Shown here: piece by piece, positions 37,101 to 52,100 of the stretch
Layout: each line of letters begins with the position of its first letter
Numbering within the stretch: the first letter of the stretch is position 1
Origin: Haliclystus octoradiatus
Lineage: Eukaryota; Cnidaria; Staurozoa; Stauromedusae; Haliclystidae
NCBI GenBank assembly: GCA_916610825.1
Contig: OU744454.1
Location: 9,674,922 to 9,738,921, forward strand
Length of the DNA stretch: 64,000 nucleotides
Direction: 5' to 3'
The notes under the pieces: generated by a model
Database searches by the model: none
What the model was told of the DNA's origin: nothing
The model's input: only the letters and a program-made list of their open reading frames with translations
Made by a program: the position numbers and the translations under genes

Positions 37101-40100
37101 TCATGAATGTTCAATGACCCAAATTTCATAGACTTTTTTATAGAAACTAATTTACAATTAGGAAATTTCAAGTTTATGAACTAATGAACCCTTCACAGGT
37201 TACCCGCTATAACATTTGCTGTGTAGATTTTTCCAGCTGCTTAATAGAAATATTGTTTGCCCTCACAGAGCCCTCTAAAAGCATAAATGGTACTTTATAT
37301 CTAACATTCCTGGAATCATGTTAAATATTATTGAGATCCTTATGTATCTATCCAGATGGTATCATTGTATGTGACTTTTATGTTGTAAAATTCTCAATAG
37401 TAAGGATTTTCAAACATGTTGAGACAATATAAAGAAAAATTAAAAGCTCAAACTTTCATTTTACTTTTATCCTTTGCTTCAAATGATTAACATTATAACA
37501 TTTTGGTACTTTATTAACGATTGTTTTAATCACTACAGTGCTGCCTGTATAATAAGTCACTGTCATATTATTTATTTATTTTTAAATACAGTGTTACTTT
37601 GCAAGGTCAACTGTGTCTACCATGCTCAGCACATTCAACATGTGATCAATGTTTATCAAATCATCGATGTGGTTGGTGCTATAACTCTGATTACCCTCTA
37701 AATGGAACGTAAGTTTAGTAATTATCACTCAATCATCTCTCTGAGTAGCTTCTCTTAACTTCTTAATAAGTAGTTATATTTACATAATGCACAGTTCCAT
37801 TGTAACATACCAGTAATGGGAAATATAATCTGAAAACGGTACATTGAATGATTTGCTGTTTCTCTAATTATTATAAAAAATACTGTTCTAGCAATTTGTT
37901 TGGCTGGCCCCCTTGTTTGAACCTCTGTGTTGCTACTAATCTCATTTTAATTAATTGCAGTTGCACTGGTGGTGATTCTTCAGGTCCTTCCACAAATCAA
38001 TGTTCTGCTCTGGTAACAACAGCTAACTCGTAAGTACAAATTAAGCTCATTGTATTTTCATACTGCTCTAAACTCATTCATTCGGTATATAAATTATAGC
38101 AATAAAAAAGAGTACAACAATGACGTAATGCAAATGTCAGCAAAAATTGTATTATATTGTAAATTTTGGTACTACTATTTTATACGGAAATGTTTTTTGG
38201 AGCATTTGATTGAGTCATTATTAAATACTGGATGTATTGGTATTTTGCTTTATTCTGCTAGTCCCTTCTTCATTGTTGACAATTCTTTCTAACAATGACT
38301 GTTACGATTCCTTTTAATAGCTATTTAGCTTCATTTGCTACTTTATGTGCTTCAATGTGTCGATCCAGGTTAACTCTTTGGATACAAAACTGAGTTATAC
38401 TTGTGATTTTACTGGTCTGACTGATGAGCTTTTTGCTTCTTCGTTGGTGGTTTATATTTGATTGCTGCTTCAATGTGCTATTTCAGCTTCAATTAACTTG
38501 CTTTCTTTTGCTCTAGCCATGGTCTCACATTACTCTTTCACTTCTCAAAGAAATCCTTACTTTTCTTGATTTTTATAGTTGTTTAATTGCATAGAGCATA
38601 TTAAATTAATTGCGTGCGCTTCCCAAAAACTAGATAATGCTGCTAATGGGATAACGTCAGCCACATTATTCATAATCATAACTCTAAACATGGAAATATT
38701 ATTTTTCTAAATGCGGCTTGAATACAAATTATATTCTATTCTAAATTCTATATAATAATGTGGTTACTGAACAATCTGGATTTACTTTTATTTTGTAATT
38801 TTGTGAGCAGCAAGTTATATTCTATAAATTTGATTAATTCAACAGTTCGTCGTGGTCATATCATCGTTGTCCAGATGTCAATGAATGTGATTTGGGAATT
38901 GCAAACTGTCTGCCTAACTCAATGTGTCAAAATACAGATGGCTCTTTTGAATGTCCATGTAATATTGGATATCTTGGTGACGGAAAAACTGGATGTGAAA
39001 GAACGTGAGTTGCACTTATATATTAATTAAAGACTTGAATAAAGGGTTACCACACACTTGCCATGTTTGTATTCATATTTAGTCGTTCAAATCTTGAATT
39101 AATAATTTGAAATTCAATTTAAATTCAATGTTTTTAGTTTTACTTACTAAAATGTACTTAAAAACCCATATATCTATAGGCTATGTTGTTTCTTTGTAGA
39201 TGTCATCCAGAATGCATTCATGGTACATGTAATACAACTAACTATGAATGTACATGTGATATTGGATGGACTGGGACCAACTGTAGTATTGATTGCGGTT
39301 GCCATGGTCACAGTACATGTCACACAGGTGTTGGGACATGTGACCAGTGTCAAGGTAAATGATGCTCCAGTCAATGTTTGAATCTCAGATATTTCCTAGT
39401 ATTTCATTGCTGTTTTTTAGAGCTTCAACAATTTTATATCCAATCCACTGAATGAAAGCGGCTATTCTCAAATTCTGGGGTATCATCAGCCTACTATGTT
39501 CAGTCAAACCTGTTATAACGGTCACCTCTATACAGCGGCCACCTGTCTATAGTGGTCACTCTTGCAATGTCTAAAATAGTATTTTCTATTGAATCAAACC
39601 TGTATATAAAGGCCACCTGTCTATAGTGGTCAATTTATCTACCTCTCGTAGCTGGCCGTTATACACAGGTCTCACTGTATATAGTTTTACATATAACACA
39701 TGTTACATGATCTTTGTTCATGAGCATCATCATCATCATCAATTTATATTACTCCTTTGTAACTATTTTAGATACAGTTGCCATATAGACAGCATGTTTT
39801 ATTAAAATCAGAGGCTACAGAAAAGAGCAATTAAAATATCAATTACTATTATCTATCTATGTATCTATATAATTAATTTAATGAATATTAAATAATAGCA
39901 ATATATAAAGATAATAATAAAACTTTCTAAAATTTAAAAGTTAGAAATTTCAAAGCGTATACTGGTCTACGGATAAAAATTGACACACGACTGACGCGCA
40001 TGAAGGTACCAAGAACATAGTTCATGAACTGTTTTTGAACTCTTCATGAAAGATACAAGAACTGTCTGTAGTGGTCATGAGTATCAACTGTATGATGATC

Positions 40101-43100
40101 GCTGTTTAAACTTTAGTTAACAGAAATTAAGAATGTGTTTTCTTTGACTGAGTCACCATCATTTTGTGTTGTTTAATATAATACTATTATAGTTTAATTT
40201 CTTAATTATATTTTAGTTTAAATGAATCATTATACTTTTTAAACCTTCAACCCATGCCATTTACAAATTCTAGCTTATCTTAATAGATGACATCAGCCAC
40301 TGTGTACTATATTTATTTAATCAATGCCCATACCCTCTATATTTTATCCTTTGATTCTTCTATTCTATTCTTTTTAAGATTTAAAACTGACTTATCACCA
40401 TAAGACCAGATATTAGAATGTGATCTTTCTAAAACATTCAGATGGAGCTGGCAATTAAGATGAGGAAAGCAAAAGTTTCCAAATCCTTAATTCTTCCATT
40501 TCTTGTGCCTGATTATAGTATTCTTGTGTTTGATTTCCTAGATAATACACAGGGGATGTCATGTGATCAGTGCCTTCCTGGTAACTATGGCAATGCAACT
40601 TCAAATCTTGGGTGTTCATTGTGTACATGTAACGGTCATGGAGATTCATCTTTAAACTTGTGTAACCCAACCAGTGGCCAGTGTCATTGTACACACAACA
40701 CTGAAGGATTCAATTGTGAAAAATGTGTAGATGATTTAGCTGGAGAACCAAGGTAATTGTAATAGCACAGTGTTCTGTAGTCTCTTGAAGAAGAACAGAA
40801 ATTGTGTTGTTGTGGCAACATATGAGGTCCACAAATTGATGTTGTTCTGCAAGCAGACCAAGAAACATTTACAGATCTTGTTCATTATTTCTTTAGGTCT
40901 AAACAAGTACATTATGCCTGCTAATGAGATGTATTGTTATATTCTTTTGATGTTCATTTTCTTGTCTTTTAGTGTAATTGTTTTTTTACTATTGTTTTCA
41001 ATTAGAAATGGTGGCATTTGCTATGTCCCTTGCCATACGCGTTACATGGATGCAAATCAAGTATCTAGTGGCTACATTTCATCCCTCCCTACAACTAGTC
41101 AAACATCTACTCCAACAAGCTGTTTGTGGGTACTCTCAACATTCCCAAACGGTAGCTCTACCTTGCTATATGGTAGCATGACAAATTCAGCTAATAACGT
41201 TCCACTGAGTTTGAAATTCAAAAAAATAGAATTGCCATGTGCATACGGTCACATCCATGTTTACGATGGCGTACCACGCAACCCTGATGTGCCCCAAACA
41301 CAGTATGTCTATTCATTAAAACATCTTGGATCATTTTGTGGTCACAAACATACCGATTCATTCACTGTGACTGCGGTATCAGGTACACTAACAATCCATC
41401 TTATTGGTAACCTTAGTAACAGTGAACATTTTGTTGGTTTCTATCAAACCAAAGGATGTGTTAATGGATGTCGTGGTCAGTCATCTTGTGGATTTCTGAA
41501 TGGTCATAACCAATGTATTTGTAATGCTGGGTGGAGTGGTGTTGATTGTAGTATTCAAATTTGCCCGGAAGATTGCAATTCGGCTACTAGTCAAGGATTG
41601 TGCCATATGGTAAGCTGAAACATCCCTAGGTAGCCTACTATCAATATCCAACTAACAGATAATATAAATTAAGTTTACTGTAATAACATTGAAAAGGTAT
41701 ATCCTAGAAATTGTGAAACCATATATAGATATAAAGGATGAACCAAAGATGTTAACACAGATTATTGGACTTTTTCTATGAATTGCCACCAAAAGACATT
41801 AAAAGGCATTTATAAAATAGCAGCACTAACCGCTGACTCACGGCTTTTATGACCACAAGATGAATGAATCCGAATGTGCATGTCTGCTGACGATTTCAGA
41901 TTGATGACCTAATTTGTTTCTCGGTTGATTGATAAACATAGATTCTTTTTCCTTCGAGAAAATGGCAGCTCTAAACGGAAAGAATCGAATCCATTATAAT
42001 AGCCTCTTGCTATGCTTTAAATGGGGTATCACCTGACCAACAGCCCTTGTTTTGAGGAAAAACTATTTTTGAAAATTTCGTTCTGAAACACATCATCAAA
42101 TTTGTTTTGGTTTAGATTTTTCACAGCGGCAAATTTACCAAAAGAACGCGTAACATTTTCAAATGTTGATTTTCAACTGAGAAATTAAAACATTTGAAGG
42201 GACCTTCACATCATTTTACTTTACAACTTTATATGGAATGATGGAATTGAACAAAGGCACTGAACAAAATCTTAATTTGTTTTACCGTTCTCTTGCTCAA
42301 GTTTTATTAGATCTGTGGCAACTTTTCAATCCTGGGAACTCATTTGAAAAAGCGTAACAATGAATAAATGATGCTGGTGACTTCCAATCATATTTCGATG
42401 CTTTCAACTGTGTTTCTGTCTTTGATTCAAGCATGTGCAAACTCAAGCGTCAGACAGGGCATCCAGGCATAAACTTTAAGACTTATATAAAACATACCTA
42501 CAGTATTGCTATAGAAATGTTAATGTCAGTCAACTATATTTGTATTATATTATATACTAAATTATCGTCTACAGAATAATATTAAGATGGCATTACAGAA
42601 GTGATCTTGAAGATGCAAAATAGTTCATGTTCAGAACCACAAACAAACAAATATCTAAAGGAATGTCGTTCTGTTTCTAAATATATTCCTTCTATTTTAG
42701 GCAAAGGGATATTGTTCATGTGCTACTGGATTTTCTGGTCCATCTTGTAATGTAACAACTGAAAATGATCTTATCGTAAAAGCTCTGAGTAAATATCAAA
42801 CATCTATGGTTATGCCTTCGTCTCTGTTTGCACCTTCGCTATCGCATATTAATAATAAGATATATTTATTTGGTGGTAATAGCCCTTCTAAGGGTGTGTC
42901 GTCCGAATTTTGGTCATGGGATATTAGTGCATCCATTTGGACAGAAGTTATTACTAATGACATGAATACACCCCCAGGCCGTTGCCTACATTGTACTGTT
43001 GTATATCAGGTATGTAAAGCACAGTTATTGCTCACATTCAACTATAGTAAATTTTTATTGTACTGGAATAAATTGATTTAGCTGTATTTTTGTGTTTTGT

Positions 43101-46100
43101 GCTTTGACGTTGTCGGTTGAGTCCTGCAATTGATTTTCTATGCCTCTGTAAAAAAAAGTTTATGAAATGTTTTGAACTGTTACTGAACTCATGATCTTTC
43201 ACAGGGTCAGTTCCAAAATGGGTTTATACATAAGCTTTGACAGACTGAAACTGTGTGTAACCTTTCAAGTTTAAACTGCAATACTTCAACTTGATGGTAT
43301 GATGCAGGAGACAAGAAAAATTCTGTTTTAAGTTGCATTCTGCTGTTAGCTTCAGAAAGGGCATTCAGCCATGCACATATAGACATACTTTACAGCCTTG
43401 CAGCCAGTTACAGGGAAGACTAAATTAAAAAATATTTAACAATCTATAATGTTCATACTCTAGAATATTGAAGATTGAAATACATATTTTCAATATGTCA
43501 GCTCAATGCATTCAACTGCTTCATTTGCTCAATATCTTCTATTGTCATCAAAGGGGGTAATTGTAATAGTAGAATAAATAGTAATTTTATGGGGCATAAC
43601 TGGTACAAAACTTAGAAAGGGATTAGGTGATGGTGATGTGATGTGATGCACTCCATCTATCTATGCCCCATATACATTAATTATGACTACCACAATAGTA
43701 TATTTAATATTTTATATCTGATTTTTTGTTTTCGTTTAGAATTCAATAATAATATTTGGGGGTTTTGGTAAAGAGAATGTTGTCAAGAATGACGTTTGGC
43801 GTTTTGATATATCAACTGCAAGCTGGACAAAATTGGATGTAAGCTCTTCAAAATTTATAATACCTATAGAACACATGTTATACAGTGAAACCTGTATATA
43901 ACGGCCAGCTACAAGAGGTAGATACATTGACCATTATAGACATGTGGACTTTATATACAGGCTAGATTCAATAGAAAATATATATTTTAGACATTGAAAG
44001 ATTGACCACTATAAACAGGTGCTGTATAGAGGTGAACGTTATAACAGGTTTGACTGTATCATTATCAAAGCCATTGAGAAGCTGTGAGATGAATTCTATA
44101 TATATTACAAATAAATTCCACATATATTAAATTACCTAACAGCATGCTTCCAGACTCTGTTATGAAGCAATACAACAGTTGTGTACAAAAGTAAATGACG
44201 ATTTATTTTGATGATTTATTGGTCAAATTTCAAATTTCATAAGAAAATGCTAAATTCCACTAGGATTCCAAAAGGCTGAACATTTTGTTGGACCCTGTCT
44301 GACCTAATATTACATTTTACAGTTAATCTCCCTGTAAGCACAAGTGCTTGTTCATTGGGGGGTATTAACAAATTTACATATATAGATGATTGCTAACGAT
44401 AAACATTTGTTCATCCTAGACAATCATTCTGAATAATTTCAGATTATTAAACGTCTTGTGCGGCCTTGGTGTAGTGGCTAGGGCGTTGGACCACGGCCCG
44501 CAGGGTCTCGGGTTCAATCCCTGTCCGAAGCACTATAGGTTGGCGTCAGGAAGGGCATCCGGCTATTAAACGCACACCAGCTTCAAAATACTAACAAATT
44601 AACCAATCTAGGATCCCAGGACCCCCACTTCTGTTCGACCCTCAGTATATGGGTTTTGAATGGGTTTTGATAGCTTGCATGACAATTTTCCCCTAGAGCG
44701 TATTTATCTTCTAAACCCTTCCTTGCCCCCTGGATTCAATCAACCACTGTAATGTATTGATATAGTTGGAGATGTGGAAACCTTATACATTTTTCATGTG
44801 AATATTTATGTTTTTGACCTTCTCAGCACTTTGAAGCATTCATTTAAATATTGATTTGTCCGCTGAGAAGAGGGTTTTATTATTTATCTATTTATTTTCT
44901 GAAGCTCCCTGGAAACATCCTACCTTCATTGATGGGTCACTCATGTAACATGGTTAATAATAAAATGTATATTATTGGTGGTTACAATTACTACGAAGGA
45001 ATGAATGAAGATTTATTGATCATGGACTTCAGTACAATGACTTGGATATTTGAAAGGACATCTGGTTTTGCTCCTTCAGGTACAATGATACATATTGCTG
45101 AGCACTGAGATAGAAAGCATAAAAATTGACCGACAGCCTTTGCGTGCACTCTTCAAATAAAATGTGTGATACACAGATCCGATACACTATTTTTGGCTGG
45201 GACATAGGATTCACTTTTCAAATTTGAATCTGCCAGATGCAATGGTCAATTTTTTGCCTTCAATCAGATTGCATTGACATTTTCATATACATTGTTTTCT
45301 TATGATACCATCTCTTTATTTTTTTTCTCATTTTTACGTGAAGGTGTATTTAGTCATTCTGCTGTCAAGTGGAGAGATGCTATAATTACGTATGGCGGCA
45401 TTGCATTTTATTTGGATGATGCCCGTCAGTCGGAAAGAACATACATGTTAAACACTACAACATTGACCTGGCAGTATCTTGAATCTTTGCAAGTTAACAA
45501 GGTAACAACAAAACTTCCCACTAATGGTTCATCTCTCTTCTTTTATTAAATTGGAAATTATCCTACCATCTGACTCCCTTATTTTTTATATTTCTTGAAA
45601 TCTAACCAACTCAAAAACTGTCTACCTACTGATATACGGTGAAATTGCTAACCGCTTATTCTGTTCGTTTCATGATCATATCTCAGCAATAAGGTGGGTT
45701 CCAGGTTGAGACAACTTCAATTGTTATTCAGTCTACAGAGAACAGTATTATCAGTTGATGCTGTTTCTCACAAGCTATCTCATTATTCAACAGGCGGCCT
45801 TAGTTTAGTCGTCAGGGATTTGGACCTTTGCCCACTTGGTCTTGGGTCCAGTCCCTAGCAGTCTACCAGAAAGGGCATCCAACTGTAAAATGCACACACG
45901 CTTCAAATACTATTTAATTAATCAACCACCCAGGTGAACAAAATCTTCAAGCTTACTTGGTTTGTGTGTAAATGATAAATAAAAGATTATTCCACAGGTT
46001 CAGCATAAACATTATCAACACAATCAACAACACCATCATGTTGTTGTCATGACAATAATTTATATTGATTCATTTCATTGAACTACGTGCATCAGTCATT

Positions 46101-49100
46101 TTGATAACATCTATTGCTGCTGACCAAAGAACTATCGCCATTATCGCCATAATATTCTGAACCAGTTATAGTTAAAAAATATTTTCGTTGCTATTTCGGG
46201 TATAGACATATTGAATTAATTCCCATATTACTGTGCACCCACTGTACATTATATCATGTATTAATCTGACGTCTGTTATTTCAGCCTCCAGCTCTTTTTC
46301 TTCATTCTGCCCAAATGCATGGCGATAAGATGTTTGTTTTTGGTGGCTACAGTGATGTAAAAAATGTTGGGTTCAATGATAACATTTATGTTTGGGATGT
46401 TGTATGTGATCAATGGACAACTATACAACCCAAAGGTAAACTATCTCTCAAAATGCATTGTTAATGGCTACTCAGGTTTGGATCTTAAAGGAACTCCAGT
46501 ACATATCATGTCACTCCACTCTAAGTACCTTAGTGTAGACAGGTCTCATAGCCTCCCTATTACATACTTATCTCATAGAATGCTACTTACATGGCTATAC
46601 CAGGTGTACATCAACAAGAGCCTCCATCAATCAAGCACCAAAAATCAAAATATACATACTAATGACTAGAAGCATATTATAAACATCCTGTAATTTTGCT
46701 CTACAGATATCATTCTACAGTATTATTAATAATGCACTTGCTTAATATCGTCCCTCTGATAATAGCCCTATAGACAATAGAAAAGTGGAACATGAGGCGA
46801 GATGGGATATTAAGTGAGGTAGGAATTCGAGAATTTGTATTGAGAATTGAACCTAGACAACAGGTTTACGTGGGATATTGAAAGAGGGGATATTAACCGA
46901 GTTTGACTGTACTGAGTCTCTGGTCATCTCTTTTTCCATTGGCGACAAATGCCAGCTTTTGAATGCACTTATAGATATAATTTTGTATGAATACATTTAT
47001 CAAATGAAATGTACTGTATGTAATATGTATGTATGATAGTAATTACTTTGATTCTAAATTTCAATGATTTTTATTCAGATCTCTCTGGTGATCAGCTAGA
47101 CTCGTCTACATCTTCCGCTGGACTTGGCTCAACTTACTCCAATGGAGTTCTGTATATAATAACTAGTTTCTATGGCAGCTACCCAAATCGCCTATTGTCT
47201 ATCGATCTCCCTGCTTCACTCTGTGGCACAATGCAACATCAAGCTGACTGTGTTGCTGTACGTGGATGCAACTGGTGTAAATTAATCCAAGCAGACGGTA
47301 CTGTGTCTACGTCAAATGGTAGATGCTATGCTATTGGTTCAGCTGTACCATTATTTTGCAATGCTACTTCATCCCTTGCTGTGTCAATTGTGAATGGACA
47401 AGTTTGCAACAAAGTAGCCATTTCACAGCGATCGTGTCAATCTCATACTTCATGTGTATCTTGCTTAGCAACGTATCCAAATGAGACTGGGCCGCATTGT
47501 AATTGGTGTCCTTGTCTAGATAACCCAAGTGTATGTGTATCACCAACCAGCCCATGCCCCAACTGCAACACACAAAAATACTCAAGTTTAATGAAATGCA
47601 AAGAAAACGATTGTGAAGCTGCATCTTGTAGTAATTGCGGTGGAACATGGAAATGCATATGGACAAGGCATTTTCTTTATTCGAAAGAACTCAAGAGGGC
47701 CTTCTCTCCAACACCAATCTATCCTTGGAACTGCTTCTTGGCAAGCCTTCAAGACCAAATCAGTGCTAACATCACAGATAAATCACCACCAAATCCATGC
47801 CCACAGAAATGCGTACAGGCAAGAACTTGTTCAGCTTGCTTAGCCTCAAAAGGTAAAAATCAGCACACATTTGAATATAATCCTTGTCTGGTAATTTGAC
47901 GTCTATTGATTAAACACATGTCCAAGAACCATTTTGGTTGGAAGTCCTTGCATTGGAAACTTATCAGGGTTCTGTTTGTCATCTAATCACATGGTGGCTA
48001 TGCTTAGTTGTTTACTGTAATATCTTTTTTTTCGGAAATGTATACAAGTATTTTGAAGAACTGTTGTGAATTGAAGCAGCAATAGAAAACTTTTGTATGA
48101 CATTGATTTTAAGTTTTGTATCATTCTATTCCAAAAGAGTTTATATTTGTATCATTTGCACTCACTCTCAATCTAAATGTGTGTGCCTCTCTCCGCTATT
48201 GTTCATTGACCTCATGGTTTCCGTGTATTATATCTTTATAGGCTCTGAAGGAGGTAGTTCTGATTGTGTCTGGAGTGATGGATTACAGCAATGCCTAGCA
48301 AGATCCCTGGTTCAATTCTTATGCCCAGCCATTGGATGTGGCCAACTGTACCAGGGTGCTGTTGACCAATGTCCTGCTTCTTGTTCTCACCATCTATCCT
48401 GTTCAACTTGTTTGGGACAAGCAGAGTGTGGATGGTGTGCTGCTCCAGGAGTATTAGGGAATGGAATATGCTACACAGGAGGTCTAAGAGGTAGGGAAAA
48501 CATTCAAATTCCATTCAGGTGCATAAGATTATACTACGTCAAATTGCATTATAGAATATGATGTAAGATTCCTGAAATCTGATTGGTTAGTCCATGTGTC
48601 TTAAAAATCTATGGATACCATTTTGTTGAAAAATTACAGCTTCAAAATTTAATGATAAAGTTTTGTCAGAGGCTCAAAGCTGAAGAAGAAAAAGAAAATG
48701 CACTGTACTATATTAAGAAATAATATCAATAAAATATCAAGACTTTGAGGACATGAAAGTGTTGTGTAACTAATAACATTGAATATTCAAATCGTTAACT
48801 CAAAATTTAATCGACCTTCCGCAATATAAACAAGCTTTATTCTGAAATGGGTTGTATTTTATAGATGTCTTACTACTCATTTGCTGTGTCTGTATTCATT
48901 AGTTACCTCAAAAGAATGTTATGAGAAATAAGTAAAGTGTACCAAGACATACTCAAATCCAAATAAATTATGAAATCCTACAAAAAAGCTTGAATAATCT
49001 ATATTAAAAGTGACATGTTTTGTATCACTCCTAGTACCATAGTCATTGTATAAGTTTCTTTTGAAATGTGTATCGATGGAAACAATATCACCTTTGTACT

Positions 49101-52100
49101 CTTCTAGAAGTTCTCTTCTGTTGATTCGTATTGACCCTGATTATAATTCTTATATACATAAAATTTGCTGTATTTGAATGAAATGGTATAAAATTATTTT
49201 GATTATCATTATTGTTTTAATTGATTAGGGCCAAGACTTGGTACATGTGGCTACAGTTTGATCGACCCTGGTCAACCAACAGTTATTTCAACCAGCACAA
49301 ATACATCTCTGTATGGCAACGCAACATACCCCCCTGTTTGGGCAGCAGTTGTTTGCCCATTGGAGAATGAATGTCTAAATGGTCACAGTAACTGTACAGA
49401 ATTAGAAGACTGCATAGATCTAACCAGGGGGTTCATGTGTCAATGTAAGAATGGCTATGAAGTGATCAATAGGTGAGATGCAAGTGAATAACTTTCAACA
49501 CACGCAATGGGATAGCAGTGATGTAGATGGTACTTATTTGACTGCCTGCAGGCTTCTTTCAACTCTCCCCCAACCTTCTTTTGTGACTTAAGATGAGTTT
49601 AATACTTCACATAGATTATTATATTGATTTGTGATGAGAAACGGCACTACGGAATTATATCACAAATAGAGGCACGTGTGTCTAATTATCATTGTATATA
49701 ATCATTATGTTGTCCAACTCTAAATTGTCAGATCTGGTAGCACAATTTCGTTCTCTTTCTTCATTTTGATGCGATATAAATTTAACAATAACAAACTATC
49801 AGATATTAAATAACAATATTAAATAACAAATTTCATTTTGATGTGATAACAAACTATCTGCATGCATCTAATAGACGGGATCTAATAAAGGGAATGTTGC
49901 AAATATCCTTCAAAATCACGCATGTGGTTGATATTATGCATTATTTTATTTGTTGTTTTTCTGTAGTACATGTGAACCTGTTTGTGATGAAGGATGTGGC
50001 AACGGGGAGTGCATTCGACCTAATGAGTGCCTCTGTGGGTTTGGATGGACAGGGGTGAACTGTTCAGTGGAATGTCAGTGTAATGGTAACAGTAATTGTG
50101 CAAACGCAACACATTCTCATATATGCATAGAATGCCACAACCACACAAAGGTACACATTTTATTTTATTTTACTGCATAACAGTGGTGACAATTAGAAGT
50201 TTGTAATGTTGACCATTGTTCGTATGAAGACGGGGGAAAGTGATTTCATTTCGTCATTTCAGACCATTGTCAGAGCATTTTTGTCTCTATATGTGGAAAG
50301 GGACAACAGTGTCATTTTGTATCTAGGAAACAGGATTGTCATCAAGTTTCAACTGCTTTAATAACAAATGCCATCAGATTTCTACTTCATGCATGACCTC
50401 TGTTGAAGCTTGATTACATAACATTCAGATGAAAACAAGTTTAAAAACAATTCAATTCGATTCACTTGTAAATAAGAGTCATTTGAAATCTGATATAAAA
50501 CTATATTTCAATGAAGCTGTTGCGATTTAGTATTTTTCACGTTACCGTGATCAAGAACAATGCCAATCGACCCTGTATATAGTAACCATAGGCTATTATC
50601 TTGTAACAAATAAAACTCAAGCAGATAATCGATTGGTTATCCCTTATATAAATACCAGTGTAACGTTGTTTTATTAGCTGCACGTCATTATCATTGAAAT
50701 TGAGACCTGTCTATGTTGCCTATGTTGTATTTTATAGGGTGCCTCATGTGAATCATGTCTCCCCCTGTATGTTGGTGACCCATCCAATGGATTTGAGTGT
50801 GTTTCATGCTACAATGTGTGCAATCAAAACACGATTGCCTGTGTTACTAACGCTGAAGCATCTCTCATGGCTAATTATTCAGCATCCCAGGTAAGATACA
50901 GATCCAAAAATTCGTTGTCCCCTCAGGGTGTCCCCTTGGGGTATCCCATTTGTCCCTTATAATTATCATGGTCTGTGTGTAACTATATTACATACAATTG
51001 CATATTCAAATTTTGATAAACAAATTCATATTCAAATTTAACTCTGTTGAAGTGCTATTGTGTTAGGTTACTCTGGTTCTTAATTAATATGAATATAGAA
51101 TAGATTTCTATATTTCAAATGATCTTCCTATCCGAAATCAACACTAAATGTAGCTTACAATAAAACATGAATGTTTTACCATAGTATTTTTTATGATATC
51201 TTATGAGCTTGTTTGATTCTGATTGGTCAATATAATAGAGCCTTATTTTCTACATGGAAGTCATGCTGACAGCTCCCTCTGAACATGTTATAGTTAGACA
51301 AAAACGAGGCTGGAGAAAATGTAACAAGCAACCAATCAGCATTCAACAGGAAATATTCTTTCGATTCGTCTGTCTATCAGTACAGTGCAAACACTTTTTA
51401 TTCTGATATACCAGGTATTTCTGAATAAATGATGACGATGATGATGATAACACTACCTAATCCCACTGGTTTCTCCTACGTATGGTCTGTGTACAATGTG
51501 TTGGTAATGATATCATAATATTGAATTTTGATTTCTGCAGATTCTAGCGGCTGCCCCGCGTGGTCCATCTGCTCCCACGGATGTGACGTGTCTTCGCTGC
51601 GAGGAGGATAGTGATGGACGTCTTTGTGAAACATGCGTAAATGGTTCCTTCAAGCATTCTCTCATCTGTATCCCGTAAGTGATGAATTCTTAAAAGATGT
51701 AAAATATTTTTTAATTTGATTGATTTTTTGTCCATAATATTGATTACATGTCATCACAATGTGTGTGTGGGGTTGTGGTAGTAAACTAATTCGGTAAATA
51801 CCAAACAAAATGACGGGACTGTGTAGCTCATGTTAAATGTTTTCTTACTCAAGAGGATTGTGTGAAAAATATCCAAAACAGGAATTATAATATTCAATAT
51901 TGGATTTACATGAATGTGAAGCATTAATAAATTAGGCTAATTAAGGATATGGCTGCATGAGTTGTGTTTCATATTCTAAAACTCGTAGACATTCGATATG
52001 AGAAGACAATAGCAGTGATATTCAATAGGTAGCCGTCGAGGAAGACTTTACAAATTATTAAGACGACGATGCAGCTTGCAAACAAAAATAGAATACGTAG

